Shown one piece after another: positions 56,112 through 64,000 of a DNA stretch of 64,000 bases. Below the pieces are notes generated by a model. The model saw nothing but the letters and a program-made list of their open reading frames with translations, searched no databases and was not told the origin of the DNA. The stretch comes from Frateuria terrea (GTDB lineage: Bacteria; Pseudomonadota; Gammaproteobacteria; Xanthomonadales; Rhodanobacteraceae). Position numbers and translations under genes: made by a program. Positions within the stretch are counted from its first letter, which is position 1, and every line of letters starts with the position of its first letter. The stretch lies in the NCBI RefSeq assembly GCF_900115705.1, contig NZ_FOXL01000007.1:1-64000 (forward strand), read 5' to 3'.

Positions 56112-56747
56112 TCAGTAGTCGCGCATGTCCAGCACGATCAGGCTGCGCACGCTGTACGCCTGCCCGCCTTCCGGCCAGGCGAGCCCGGCCAGTGCGCGGT
56201 CGCCGGCGGGCCAAGGCTGGTTGTCGAGCAACAGCTCGCTGGCCAGCGAGCCGTCGACCTCCCGGCGCAGGAACAGCCGGATCCAGTGCATGCGGGGCGA
56301 GAGCGATTCGTTCTTCAGCGCCTCGGCCACGGCCGGCAGGGCCGCCGGCGGCACGTTGACGTCGGCGCCCTCCACCACGAAGCGCCCGATGAACGCATCC
56401 CACTGGCGCAGCCCGATCTCCCACTGCGCCAGGTCAAGCCGGCGGTCGTCGGTGACGTACCAGCAGGCAGCAAGCAGTACGGGCAGGTCGCCGCGGGCGA
56501 AGCGATCGAGCGCATCCCGGCAGGGGTCGGCCCCGCTGCCGGCATAGCTCAGTTCGAGCTGACGCTCCTCATCCAGCACGACGTCGACATCCAGCCGGCC
56601 AGGCCCGCCAGCGGTACCGTCCTGCCAGCTGGCGCGGACGGCGGGAAAGTCGCCGTCGGTCAGCAGCCAGTCCTCGTCCGGCTCGAGTTCCACCTCGTGG
56701 CGCTCGAACAGGCGCAACAGCCGGGTTTGCAGATCAGTCGGGGACAT
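56112..56747 (-). CDS. Hypothetical protein
   Basis: This 211-residue acidic protein starts LQTRLLRLFERHEVELEPDEDWLLTDGDFPAVRASW and ends LIVLDMRDY. The middle has a long stretch typed as DALDRFARGDLPVLLAACWY. No signal or membrane segment is seen. It begins 3 bp after the stop of the membrane gene upstream, so both are probably co-expressed. I do not recognise its family with confidence. Confidence 0.65.
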   Translation of the reverse strand: MSPTDLQTRLLRLFERHEVELEPDEDWLLTDGDFPAVRASWQDGTAGGPGRLDVDVVLDEERQLELSYAGSGADPCRDALDRFARGDLPVLLAACWYVTDDRRLDLAQWEIGLRQWDAFIGRFVVEGADVNVPPAALPAVAEALKNESLSPRMHWIRLFLRREVDGSLASELLLDNQPWPAGDRALAGLAWPEGGQAYSVRSLIVLDMRDY

Positions 56748-56750
56748 GGT

Positions 56751-57080
56751 TCACCTGAGCCTGGGGCGCCAGACAGCCTGGCGCAGCAGCAACGCCGCCA
56801 GCAGCACGGCGACGCAGGCGCCATAGCCCAGCAGCACCGGCAGCACCTGTTGCCAGATCGCGCCGCTGGAGCGGCCGAACTGGTCGATCGCCGGCGGCGG
56901 GGCGGCGTCGAAACCGCGCATGGCGCACCCGGCCGCGGAGACCACCGCCAGCAGCAGCGCCAGCCAGTCGAACAGCCGCCGTGCGGCCGTGCGCGGCAGG
57001 CTCTTCGGATAGCTGAAGTACGCCCAGCCCAGGATCAGCAGCCAGGGAGCGAGCAACAGCAGCGCGAGATAGCGAAGCAT
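56751..57080 (-). CDS. Small membrane protein
   Basis: This 109-residue protein has three predicted membrane helices: MLRYLALLLLAPWLLILGWAYFS, LFDWLALLLAVVSAAGC, and VLPVLLGYGACVAVLLAALLLRQ. It begins 12 bp after trpS and ends just before the hypothetical gene, so the three may form one transcript. The function is unknown. Confidence 0.65.
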   Translation of the reverse strand: MLRYLALLLLAPWLLILGWAYFSYPKSLPRTAARRLFDWLALLLAVVSAAGCAMRGFDAAPPPAIDQFGRSSGAIWQQVLPVLLGYGACVAVLLAALLLRQAVWRPRLR

Positions 57081-57092
57081 CGGCGTGCCCTC

Positions 57093-58451
57093 TCAGATCG
57101 CCGCCAGTTGGTCGAGCGCTCTGCGCAGGCGGTCCAGCACCTGGTCGCGCGCCTGCTCGTCGGCGTACTCCGGTGTGCTGCCGACGGCTTCGCCGTCCAG
57201 CTCCAGCAGCAGGCTGGCGGGCTTGATCTGCACCACGGCGGCGGTCGCGCCCAGTTGCTTGAGGCGCTTCTGCGCCACGCCGGCGGCCTTTGGATCATCG
57301 AAGGCGCGCGACAGCAGCAGCTCCTCACCATCGGCCGCGAACAGGCGAAAGCGGAAGCGGCCCTCGTCGTCGCGGAAGCTGGCCAGGCGCGGCGCCTTGT
57401 CCGCACGCTGCTTGCCGCCCTCGGCCATGCCGGGCACGACCGCATGGCTGCCCAGGCCCACCGCGTCACGCAGTCGCGCCAGCTTCGGCGTGGCGATCGC
57501 GCGAGCCTTGTGCGCGCCCTCGCGCAGGATCTCTTCGATGTGCGCGGGCTGGGCGATCAGCGCCTCGTAGCGCTCGCGCATCGGCGCGATCTGGCCGTCC
57601 AGCAGGTCGAACAGCGCCTGCTTGGCTTCGCCCCAGGACAGCCCGGACTCGAGCGCGCGACGGAACGCAGCGGTCTCGTCATCGCTGGCAAAGGCGCGAA
57701 AGAGCGTGAACAGCGAGGCGTTGTCGGGATCCTTCGGCTCGCCCGGCAGCCGCGAGTCGGTGACGATACGCATCACCGCCTCGCGCAGCGCCCTGGCGCC
57801 GCCGGCGAACAGCGGGATGGTGTTGTCGTAGCTCTTGGACATCTTGCGACCGTCCAGGCCGGGCAAGGTCGCCACCTGCTCCTCGATCTGCACCTCCGGC
57901 AGCACGAAGAAATCCTGGCCGTAGATGTGGTTGAAGCGCTGGGCGATGTCGCGTGCCATCTCCAGGTGCTGGATCTGGTCGCGACCGACCGGCACCTTGT
58001 GCGCGTCGAAGGCCAGGATGTCGGCGGCCATCAGCACCGGGTACATGTACAGGCCCGCGGTGACGCCGGCGTCCGGGTCCTCGCCGGTTTCCACGTTGCG
58101 GTCGACCGCCGCCTTGTAGGCATGCGCACGGTTGAGCAGGCCTTTGGCGGTGACGCAGGTGAGCAGCCAGGTGAGTTCGGGAATCTCGGGGATGTCCGAC
58201 TGGCGGTAGAAGGTGACCCGTTCGGGATCCAGCCCGCAGGCCAGCCAGCTGGCGGCGATCTCCAGCCGCGAGCGCGCGATGCGCGCAGGGTCTTCGCTCT
58301 TGATCAGCGCGTGGTAGTCGGCCATGAAGAAGAACGCGTCGACGTCCTCGCGCCGGCTCGCGGCGATCGCCGGGCGGATCGCGCCGGCGTAGTTGCCCAA
58401 ATGCGGGGTACCGGTCGTGGTGATGCCGGTGAGGACGCGGGTTCGGTTCAT
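57093..58451 (-). CDS. trpS: Tryptophanyl-tRNA synthetase with C-terminal extension
   Basis: A class I synthetase of 452 residues that charges tRNA-Trp. The HIGH-like motif is TPHLGNYAGA (about 15-24) and the KMSKS loop is GRKMSKSYDN (about 205). Residues to about 345 match the usual enzyme. The last 95 residues are extra: SFRDDEGRFRFRLFAADGEELLLS resembles a DUF1508/YegP-type unit, followed by a helical end. Longer forms of this kind are known in Xanthomonadales. The start is ATG 58451. Confidence 0.95.
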   Translation of the reverse strand: MNRTRVLTGITTTGTPHLGNYAGAIRPAIAASRREDVDAFFFMADYHALIKSEDPARIARSRLEIAASWLACGLDPERVTFYRQSDIPEIPELTWLLTCVTAKGLLNRAHAYKAAVDRNVETGEDPDAGVTAGLYMYPVLMAADILAFDAHKVPVGRDQIQHLEMARDIAQRFNHIYGQDFFVLPEVQIEEQVATLPGLDGRKMSKSYDNTIPLFAGGARALREAVMRIVTDSRLPGEPKDPDNASLFTLFRAFASDDETAAFRRALESGLSWGEAKQALFDLLDGQIAPMRERYEALIAQPAHIEEILREGAHKARAIATPKLARLRDAVGLGSHAVVPGMAEGGKQRADKAPRLASFRDDEGRFRFRLFAADGEELLLSRAFDDPKAAGVAQKRLKQLGATAAVVQIKPASLLLELDGEAVGSTPEYADEQARDQVLDRLRRALDQLAAI

Positions 58452-58577
58452 GGCTGGGATTCGAGAGGAAGAAGGACGCCACCGGTGGCGCAGGCCGCCA
58501 GCCGGTCGATGATAGGCGTTCGGGAAGCGCGCGGGTATGCGCGCTTCTGCCGCAGTCCGGCGCGGCCGATCAGCGGA

Positions 58578-59492
58578 TCAGCGGATCAGCGTGGATTTGC
58601 CGAACAGCGACTCGACCAGGTCCACCGCCAGCTCGGCGGTCTGGTTGTGCACGTCGTAGGCCGGGTTGAGCTCGACGATGTCCAGCGAGGCGAGCCGGCC
58701 GGTGTCGGCGATCATCTCCATGCACAGCTGCGCCTCGCGGTAGGTCGGGCCACCGCGCACGGTGGTGCCCACGCCCGGGGCGTCGGGCGGGTCGAGGAAA
58801 TCGACGTCGAAGCTCACGTGCAGGTGGGTGTCCTCGTCGATGTCGGCCAGTACCTCCTCCATGGCGCGCTTCATGCCGACCTCGTCGATGTGGCGCATGT
58901 CCACGATCTTCATGCCGGCCTCGCGCACCAGCTTCTTCTCGCCCTCGTCGACCGAACGGATGCCGACCTGGCGGAACACCTGCGGCGAGGTGGACGGCCG
59001 GTGGCTGCCGATGCCGGTGAGCACGTCCGGGCCGTTGCCGCACAGGCAGGCCACCGGCATGCCGTGGATGTTGCCCGAGGGCGTCGCATTGGCCGTATTG
59101 AAGTCGGCATGCGCGTCCAGCCACAGCACGCGCAGCTTCTTGCCGGTGTCGCGGCAGTGGTCGGCCACCGCCGAGATCGAGCCGATCGCCAGGCAGTGGT
59201 CGCCGCCGAGCATCACTGGTATGCGGCCGGCCTGCAGCTCCTGGCGCACAGCGGTGTGCACGGCCATGTTCCAGGCCGCCACTTCGTCGAGATGGCGGTA
59301 GCCGTTCTCCGGCGGCAGCCAGGGATTGAGCGGACCCTGCAGGTTGCCGCGGTCGATCACCTTCAGGCCGCGCGCCGAGAGCCTTTCGCCCAGCCCCGCG
59401 ACGCGCAGTGCCTCGGGTCCCATCGAAGCGCCGCGGTGGCCTGCGCCGATGTCGGTGGGTGCGCCGATCAAGCTGACTGTCTGCTGGGTCAT
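58578..59492 (-). CDS. rocF: Arginase
   Basis: A Mn-dependent ureohydrolase of 304 residues that splits arginine to ornithine and urea. The three signature motifs are MLGGDHCLAIGS, LWLDAHADFNTA and SFDVDFLDPPDAPGVGTTVRGG. GHRGASMGPEALR near the start is typical of arginase instead of agmatinase. Its stop codon lies in three tandem GATCAGCGG units (58568-58594). Confidence 0.93.
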   Translation of the reverse strand: MTQQTVSLIGAPTDIGAGHRGASMGPEALRVAGLGERLSARGLKVIDRGNLQGPLNPWLPPENGYRHLDEVAAWNMAVHTAVRQELQAGRIPVMLGGDHCLAIGSISAVADHCRDTGKKLRVLWLDAHADFNTANATPSGNIHGMPVACLCGNGPDVLTGIGSHRPSTSPQVFRQVGIRSVDEGEKKLVREAGMKIVDMRHIDEVGMKRAMEEVLADIDEDTHLHVSFDVDFLDPPDAPGVGTTVRGGPTYREAQLCMEMIADTGRLASLDIVELNPAYDVHNQTAELAVDLVESLFGKSTLIR

Positions 59493-59532
59493 GGGGCCTC
59501 GTCCGGTGGGTGCCTCCGCGCGCTCGCGTGGC

Positions 59533-59577
59533 TGGTGCCGGCAGCAGGAGTCGAACCCGCGACCTACTGATTACAAA
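59533..59577 (-). other. tRNA-Thr 3' fragment: attachment site of the right-hand element
   Basis: Read on the minus strand, 45 bases match the 3' part of tRNA-Thr(UGU). They run from the anticodon loop TTTGTAA through TCAGTAGG, the T arm GGGTTCGACTCC and the acceptor TGCCGGC to CCA. The 5' half (D arm and 5' anticodon stem) is absent, so it is not a working tRNA. Adjacent to a tyrosine integrase, this is the expected att scar; the rebuilt tRNA should lie at the far end of the element. Confidence 0.85.
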
Positions 59578-59734
59578 CGCGTTGTTCGTGTTTGCTGCCG
59601 ACCCAAATTGTTGTCTTCTGCGTGTCGCTAGTCCGCTACTCGCCTCGCTTTAGGCGCTTCACGTAGTAACATCAGGCAACAAGGGAAATCCTGCTGAGAC
59701 ACCCCTTTTTGTTGCCTAGCGTTGACTGGACGCC

Positions 59735-61168
59735 ATGCCGAAGACCCGAGATCGTAGCAGCCTGACCCAAAAGTTTCTCGACGCCATCAAGCCGACCGAC
59801 AAGCAAGTCGACTACGCGGACGGGCTCGTCCGCGGCTTAGCGATGCGAGTGTCGCCAGGCGGCGCCATGACCTGGGTGCTCATCAAACGCATCCCGGGCC
59901 AAGGCGTCCGGCGCATCAGGCTCGGCCACTACGTGCGCCAGAGTGACGGCGCTTCAACTTCAGACACGGGACCTCGTGACCAGTTCCCGAGTGGCCTGCG
60001 CGCGCTGAGCTTGAAGCAGGCGCGGGACGAAGCAACGCGGACGCTCGCACTCATCAACGAGGGCCGCAACCCGGTAGAGGAACGCGAGCGAGCCAAACAC
60101 CTGCGCGCGGTCGACAGCGAGCGCGGCACACTCAAGGACTTGCTGCAGGACTACATAGCGTGGCGCAAGGAGGGATCCGAGAAGCGCGCGCCGGCCGGTG
60201 ATCGGCAGCTCGGTGAATGGCGAAGGATCGCCGCCAAGCTCGAGGAACAGGCGCCCGCCCTGCTTTCGATGAAGGCTCGGGACGTGGAGCCGGCGCACGT
60301 CGTGGCCCTACTGCGCCCGATCTTTCACGAGGGCACGGCCAGGCCCAAGACTGGCCGCGGCAGCAAGGGTCGGCAGAGCGAGAACGGTGCCCAGGGCAGC
60401 GCGGACAAGGTGCAATCCTTCCTGCGCGCGGCGTTCGCCTACGGGATGCAGTCGGAGAATTCGGTCGCGCGCGCCACCACCCGCACATACGCGATCCGGT
60501 CCAACCCGGTGGTCAGCATCCCGCGCGAAGCGAAGTCGACACCGGGAACGCGCGCCCTATCGCCGGCGGAGCTGCGGCACTTCTGGGAAACCATCGACAA
60601 GGCCCCGCGCGTGGGCCCTGTTATGGCCGACCTGCTGCGCTTCACGATCGCCAGCGGTGGCCAGCGCACCCACCAGCTTGCGCGCGAGCCGTGGACCTCT
60701 TACGACGTGGACAAACGGCGGGTATCGCTGGTCGACCGAAAGGGCCGCGGCGGTCAGCCTCGCGTGCACCTGGTGCCGATGTCGGATCGGATGGTCGATA
60801 TCCTGGAACGCGTGCGCCGCTTGAGCGGTTCGCGCATCTGGCCGTGGTCAACCACCGAGCAGGGACCGATCGACATCGCCTCGCCGGCCAGTGCTGTGCG
60901 TAACTGGCTGGAGTCCGAACACGGAACCCTCGACGGAAAGAAGATCGTGCCATTCACCCCGCGCGACCTACGCCGCACCTGCGCGCAGATGATGCAGGCG
61001 GCCGGCGTGCCCGATGAGCAAGCCGACCGGCTGCAGAGCCACGGCGTTGCCGGCGTCACCGGCACGCACTACCGGAACAACCCGGAGCTGTATTTGCCGG
61101 AGAAGCGCCAGGCGCTGGAAGCGTTCGACGCAGAGCTGGGGCGCGTGCTTGTCGAAAAAATCAAATGA
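59735..61168 (+). CDS. Tyrosine-type integrase of a genomic element
   Basis: This 477-residue protein has the integrase layout: an N-terminal DUF4102-like arm-binding part (SLTQKFLDAIKPTDKQVDYADGLVRGLAMRVSPGGAMTWVLIKRI), a core-binding region, and a catalytic part with FTPRDLRRTCAQMMQ (R-box), LQSHGVAGVTGTHY (His and the nucleophile Tyr). The first Arg box is less typical (ASGGQRTHQLARE). It starts about 160 bp from the tRNA scar. It should integrate and excise the element. Relatives of P4-type integrases are the best fit. Confidence 0.93.
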   Translation: MPKTRDRSSLTQKFLDAIKPTDKQVDYADGLVRGLAMRVSPGGAMTWVLIKRIPGQGVRRIRLGHYVRQSDGASTSDTGPRDQFPSGLRALSLKQARDEATRTLALINEGRNPVEERERAKHLRAVDSERGTLKDLLQDYIAWRKEGSEKRAPAGDRQLGEWRRIAAKLEEQAPALLSMKARDVEPAHVVALLRPIFHEGTARPKTGRGSKGRQSENGAQGSADKVQSFLRAAFAYGMQSENSVARATTRTYAIRSNPVVSIPREAKSTPGTRALSPAELRHFWETIDKAPRVGPVMADLLRFTIASGGQRTHQLAREPWTSYDVDKRRVSLVDRKGRGGQPRVHLVPMSDRMVDILERVRRLSGSRIWPWSTTEQGPIDIASPASAVRNWLESEHGTLDGKKIVPFTPRDLRRTCAQMMQAAGVPDEQADRLQSHGVAGVTGTHYRNNPELYLPEKRQALEAFDAELGRVLVEKIK

Positions 61169-61488
61169 ACCGACCGCCCGGCCGCTCCCACGCAGCACCC
61201 ACAATTTCCCGGCCAAGCCCACTGACGCGCGCTCAAGTCACTGACATTACAGTGTTTTCTGTTGTACATCGGTGGAGCACGGCGTAAAATTCGAGTCGAA
61301 GGGGGCTGGGGCCGTAACACCCGCGGAGCGAATCGGCGCTCCTTAAAAGGACACGTCCCGCAACGGGGCTAAGGGCTTTCACCCTGTCCAGCCGAAACAG
61401 AGCAGTTGCGTCATGGCCGCGACGACCATGGGGACACGTCGTCCCGTCATACGACTTAACGGCGTCCTATTAACTTCAGGACACCAAT
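61169..61488 (+). promoter_or_regulatory. Structured leader upstream of the AlpA-like gene
   Basis: This 320-bp gap has no gene but several hairpins: GGAGCG/CGCTCC near 61325-61342, CCCG/CGGG with loop CAA near 61358-61368, and AGGG/CCCT near 61373-61387. The segment GGACACGTC occurs twice (about 61349 and 61433). The compact run of hairpins and the position before a regulator gene suggest a regulatory RNA. A C4-antisense-like RNA of phage elements is one candidate; I cannot confirm it. Confidence 0.45.
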
Positions 61489-61728
61489 ATGACCGCATGC
61501 ACCGAAGCAACCGTAGGCACCCCGGCGCACGATCGCATCGTGAGCTTTCCCGAGCTTAAGAAAGACTGGGGGATCCGATTTAGCCGAGTCCATCTCGCCC
61601 GTCTAGAAAAGGCCGGCCGCTTCCCGCGCCGCCTATGCCTTGGGCATGGCACTGTGGGCTGGCTCACGAGCGAGCTAGCGCAATACCTGGCCAGCCATGC
61701 GGCAGCGCGCAGCGAGGTGGCCGTATGA
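61489..61728 (+). CDS. AlpA-family regulator / excisionase-like
   Basis: This 79-residue protein has a winged helix: IVSFPELKKDWGIRFSRVHLARLEKAGRFPRRLCLGHGTVGWLTSELAQYL, the AlpA pattern (helix-turn-helix, then GRFPxxxxLG, then W-x-E). In P4-type elements AlpA controls integrase and excision. ATG 61489 follows AGGA. Its stop overlaps the next start (ATGA). Confidence 0.85.
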   Translation: MTACTEATVGTPAHDRIVSFPELKKDWGIRFSRVHLARLEKAGRFPRRLCLGHGTVGWLTSELAQYLASHAAARSEVAV

Positions 61729-62300
61729 GCAACGCAAACAGCCCCGTCACCGATGAAGCTCTAGCCCAGCTCATCGCGCTAGCCAATGACGCCATGCGCG
61801 CGCCCATCCCTGGCGTTTCACTCCGCATGTTCTCGCCGAACGACCTGGACGCGGAGCCGGACGAACGCGCACCGCTTCCGCCCGGCGTGCGCCGCATCGC
61901 GTTGGCGATCGACAAACCCGAGGTGTACCGAGGGCCGGAAAGTCCCGGTACCGTGCGCCTCGTGTTCTTCCTCTACGTCGCCGGGCACGGGCCCACCGTA
62001 CAGCTCGACTCGGAGGCGCTGCTGCGCTGGGCCGCCCAGGTGGAGGCCGCAGCCTCGCCGGCGCACGACGCCGCCAGCGATCTCGCCAACCCGGCGACGG
62101 TTCGCACCTTGGCCAAGGATCGCGTGGACGCGCGCGAGGTGTCCCAAGCGCTCGCGGGCGCGAGCCGCGCCATCAATTCAGTCGCGGACGAGGTCCGCGC
62201 CGCCGTTGCCGACCCCGCCACATGGCTGCCGATCAGTCCGGCCGATGCGGTAATCGCAACAGTCTCCGTTCATCGCATCTCGCAGGAGGGTCGCGCGTGA
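61725..62300 (+). CDS. Hypothetical protein of the element
   Basis: This 191-residue acidic protein has a region VRLVFFLYVAGHGPTVQLDSEALLRWAAQVEAAASPA, and a helical C-terminus (EVSQALAGASRAINSVADEVRAAVADPATWLPISPADAV). No motif is known. It is translationally coupled on both sides (ATGA at its start and GTGA at its end), so it is likely needed with the RepA-like protein. Confidence 0.65.
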   Translation: MSNANSPVTDEALAQLIALANDAMRAPIPGVSLRMFSPNDLDAEPDERAPLPPGVRRIALAIDKPEVYRGPESPGTVRLVFFLYVAGHGPTVQLDSEALLRWAAQVEAAASPAHDAASDLANPATVRTLAKDRVDAREVSQALAGASRAINSVADEVRAAVADPATWLPISPADAVIATVSVHRISQEGRA

Positions 62301-63895
62301 CGATCGAAACTTCCCCTTTGCTCGACAACACGCTCGCCCTCGTCGCTAAAGGCTTCCACGCCGGCAACAACCGCGACCTGCGCGCCACCACCCAAGACCC
62401 GGACGTGATCCGTCAGTGGGCGGAAGCTGGCACGCTCGCGGGCGTGAGTACCGCCAAGTACCGCGACGATGAACGCCTGGCGGTTGTCGCGGTTCGAACC
62501 GCGCCCCTCTGGCTGGAGGGCGGCCAGGTCGTCCCCTCCAGCGAGGACGAGTTCCGAGAGTTCAAGGCGGACGGCCTCTTTCCGCGGACTCTCGAGGTGA
62601 TCGACGGGGAACAACGCTTCCTCATCTACCGATCGGCCAAGGTCATCAGGCAAGCCCGGCTTGGCGAGGGCATTTTCATTTGGGCGCGCGGCCTGATCGA
62701 GCCGCAGTTCATCGCCAGCGCGCAAGAAATCGCGGAGGCGCCGGAGTGGATGCTAGAAGACGCCCAAGACCCGAAGCCGGAGCGGCAGGTCGTCTATCGG
62801 CCCATGAGTGTGGCCGACCTGGTGGCCGCGCCGCCGCCGGCCTGGTTGGTCCGCGACCTTCTGCCGGCGGAAGGCTTGTGCGTCCTCTATGGCGAGCCCG
62901 GAAGCGGCAAGAGCTTCCTTGTCCTGGACCTGCTGGCGTCCGTCGCCAGGGGCGAACCGTGGGCCGGCCAGCGCGTGCGCCAGGGGCCGGCCGTGTATGT
63001 CGGCCTAGAGGCGCAGATCAACGCGCGCGTCGCCGCCTACCTGCAGCACCACGGCCTACGGCCGGCCGACCTGGCCGGCCTGCATGTGATCCAACGCCAG
63101 GCCATGAGCCTGACCCAGCCGGCCACCGCCAAGCAGTTCATTGCCGACCTGCACATGCACGGCATCGAGCCGCGCGTCGTGGTGATCGACACCCTTGCGC
63201 GCGCCCTGCCCGGCAAGGACGAAAACAGCGCCACCGATATGAGCGCGGCCATCGCTTGCGCCGGGATGATCTCCCAAGCGTTCGACTGCCTCTGCATCCT
63301 GGTCCATCACTCTGGCAAAGATGCCAGCCGCGGCGCGCGCGGTCATTCGTCCCTTCTGGGTGCAGCCGATGCCGAGCTGGCTGTCACCTACGACAAGGTG
63401 ACCGGCGCGCGTGAAGTGCGCGCCACCAAGATGAAGGACGGCGCCGACGGCGTGGCCTGGCAATTCCGGCTTGCGCCGGTCGACCTGGGGCCGCGGCAGG
63501 CGTTCGACCCGGGCGCAGACCCCGGTGAGCGCCATTCCTCGCTAGTCGTGGATGGCGTGGTCAGGGTCGAAGGCGCCGCCGGCCGCAGCACGCGGCGCGA
63601 GATGACGCCGGCGCGTCAACTCGTCTACCAAGCGCTCGTGCAATCGATGCAGCCCACCGGGGCAGATTTCGACGCGCCGCAGGAGTGCAGCCACGACGAT
63701 TGGGCGCGCGCTTACGACGAGTTGAACCCGCTGCGCGAGGATCTAGAAGGCCAGGAGCTGACCACCGCCCGGAAGTCCCGAGGCACGACGTTCCGCCGAG
63801 GCGTCGACTGGCTGCTCACCCAACGGATCGTCGCCAAGGTACGCGGACGGCCGGTCTATCGGCTGGTCAGTAGCGGCGACAACGGCGACAAGTAG
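62297..63895 (+). CDS. RepA-like hexameric helicase/ATPase
   Basis: This 532-residue protein has an N-terminal unknown part (1-165) and a RecA-fold ATPase resembling RSF1010 RepA. Walker A is GEPGSGKS at 199-206 and Walker B is VVVIDTL at 294-300. The sequence CILVHHSGKDASRGARGHSSLLGAADAELAV is typical of this family (sensor and helicase loop). The C-terminal 130 residues look like a winged-helix DNA-binding part. GTG 62297 follows GGAGGG and overlaps the previous stop. It probably drives replication of the element, since origin-like repeats follow the gene. Confidence 0.85.
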   Translation: MTIETSPLLDNTLALVAKGFHAGNNRDLRATTQDPDVIRQWAEAGTLAGVSTAKYRDDERLAVVAVRTAPLWLEGGQVVPSSEDEFREFKADGLFPRTLEVIDGEQRFLIYRSAKVIRQARLGEGIFIWARGLIEPQFIASAQEIAEAPEWMLEDAQDPKPERQVVYRPMSVADLVAAPPPAWLVRDLLPAEGLCVLYGEPGSGKSFLVLDLLASVARGEPWAGQRVRQGPAVYVGLEAQINARVAAYLQHHGLRPADLAGLHVIQRQAMSLTQPATAKQFIADLHMHGIEPRVVVIDTLARALPGKDENSATDMSAAIACAGMISQAFDCLCILVHHSGKDASRGARGHSSLLGAADAELAVTYDKVTGAREVRATKMKDGADGVAWQFRLAPVDLGPRQAFDPGADPGERHSSLVVDGVVRVEGAAGRSTRREMTPARQLVYQALVQSMQPTGADFDAPQECSHDDWARAYDELNPLREDLEGQELTTARKSRGTTFRRGVDWLLTQRIVAKVRGRPVYRLVSSGDNGDK

Positions 63896-63958
63896 CAGTT
63901 GTCGCCGCTGCACCTTAAAAAGGCCTGCGGCGACAATGCGGCGACAATGCGGCGACAA
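63873..63958. repeat. Iteron-like GCGGCGACAA repeats, candidate origin
   Basis: The 10-mer GCGGCGACAA occurs at 63873-63882 (inside the repA end), 63927-63936, 63938-63947 and 63949-63958; the last three are spaced by exactly 11 bases. Its complement TTGTCGCCGC is at 63899-63908. Tandem copies with one-helical-turn spacing next to a RepA-like gene are the usual form of plasmid iterons. The array may go on past the shown copies; the window ends at 64000. Confidence 0.75.
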
Positions 63959-64000
63959 CGGACTGGACAGATTGAATCGGCCGGAAGCGTTGCGCCGCAA

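Noticed and set aside
56286-59570. A 1094-residue open frame on the plus strand over trpS and arginase
   Set aside because: It is antisense to two clear enzyme genes and reaches into the tRNA fragment; its composition is that of a shadow frame.
59533-59612. A complete tRNA-Thr gene
   Set aside because: The D arm and the 5' half of the anticodon stem are missing; only the 3' 45 bases match.
63743-64000. A minus-strand ORF at the window end
   Set aside because: It overlaps the RepA-like gene and the iteron repeats and is cut by the edge; its sequence shows no motif.

Overview
The window is GC-rich, gene-dense chromosomal DNA from a gammaproteobacterium. I infer the order Xanthomonadales, most likely family Rhodanobacteraceae and a Rhodanobacter-like denitrifier. 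The reasons are the gene set (GlmS, CBS-type cystathionine beta-synthase, PilU, class I aldolase, tyrosine catabolism genes), the dispersed CCCTCTCCCC/GGGGAGAGGG repeats, and an AniA-like copper nitrite reductase with a fused cytochrome domain. No rRNA or protein marker fixes the genus.

Positions 1-6400 are an accessory island lying directly downstream of glmS, a known integration hot spot. Its left part looks like a small replicon or its remnant: tandem 10-mers, a perfect hairpin, a putative HUH-type Rep gene, a ribbon-helix-helix gene and a small ORF. Next come a lipoprotein gene and a divergent controller-like XRE regulator with twin palindromes between them. Then follows a minus-strand restriction-modification module: a small DNA-binding-like protein, a fused nuclease-methyltransferase, a half-size specificity subunit and a protein with a HEPN-type R-N-x3-H motif.

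Positions 6430-28700 are core genome. They hold glmS, cbs, a DUF465 protein, a DUF4398 lipoprotein with a coiled-coil partner, pilU, maleylacetoacetate isomerase, and a broad central-carbon region (pgk, a HAD phosphatase, tkt, class I fba, pyk, gap). Two tandem OmpA-like barrels, an S1/P1 nuclease, a metallo-beta-lactamase-fold hydrolase and a cytochrome-fused FTR1 iron permease are mixed in.

Positions 28700-43760 form a low-oxygen respiration region: FdxA, ccoNOQP-fixH-ccoI-ccoS (cbb3 oxidase), truncated haemoglobin, Tpx, SCO, a formylglycine-type protein (NirV-like), NirK, NnrS, an Fe-S FNR/Anr regulator and HemN. Five TGA-N6-TCA boxes sit about 40-60 bp upstream of fdxA, ccoN, nirK, nnrS and hemN. 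This suggests one Anr-type regulon encoded together with its regulator.

Positions 43760-59530 carry tyrosine catabolism (hpd, hmgA, fumarylacetoacetase) with a divergent MarR regulator. They also carry a POT peptide transporter, tryptophan 2,3-dioxygenase, a 2-oxoacid dehydrogenase E1alpha-E1beta-E2 operon, trpS with a C-terminal extension, and arginase.

Positions 59533-64000 are the start of a second mobile element integrated in a tRNA-Thr gene. The visible order is a 45-base tRNA 3' fragment (att), a tyrosine integrase, a structured leader, an AlpA-like regulator, an unknown protein, a RepA-like ATPase, and iteron-like repeats at the window end. The element continues past the right edge.
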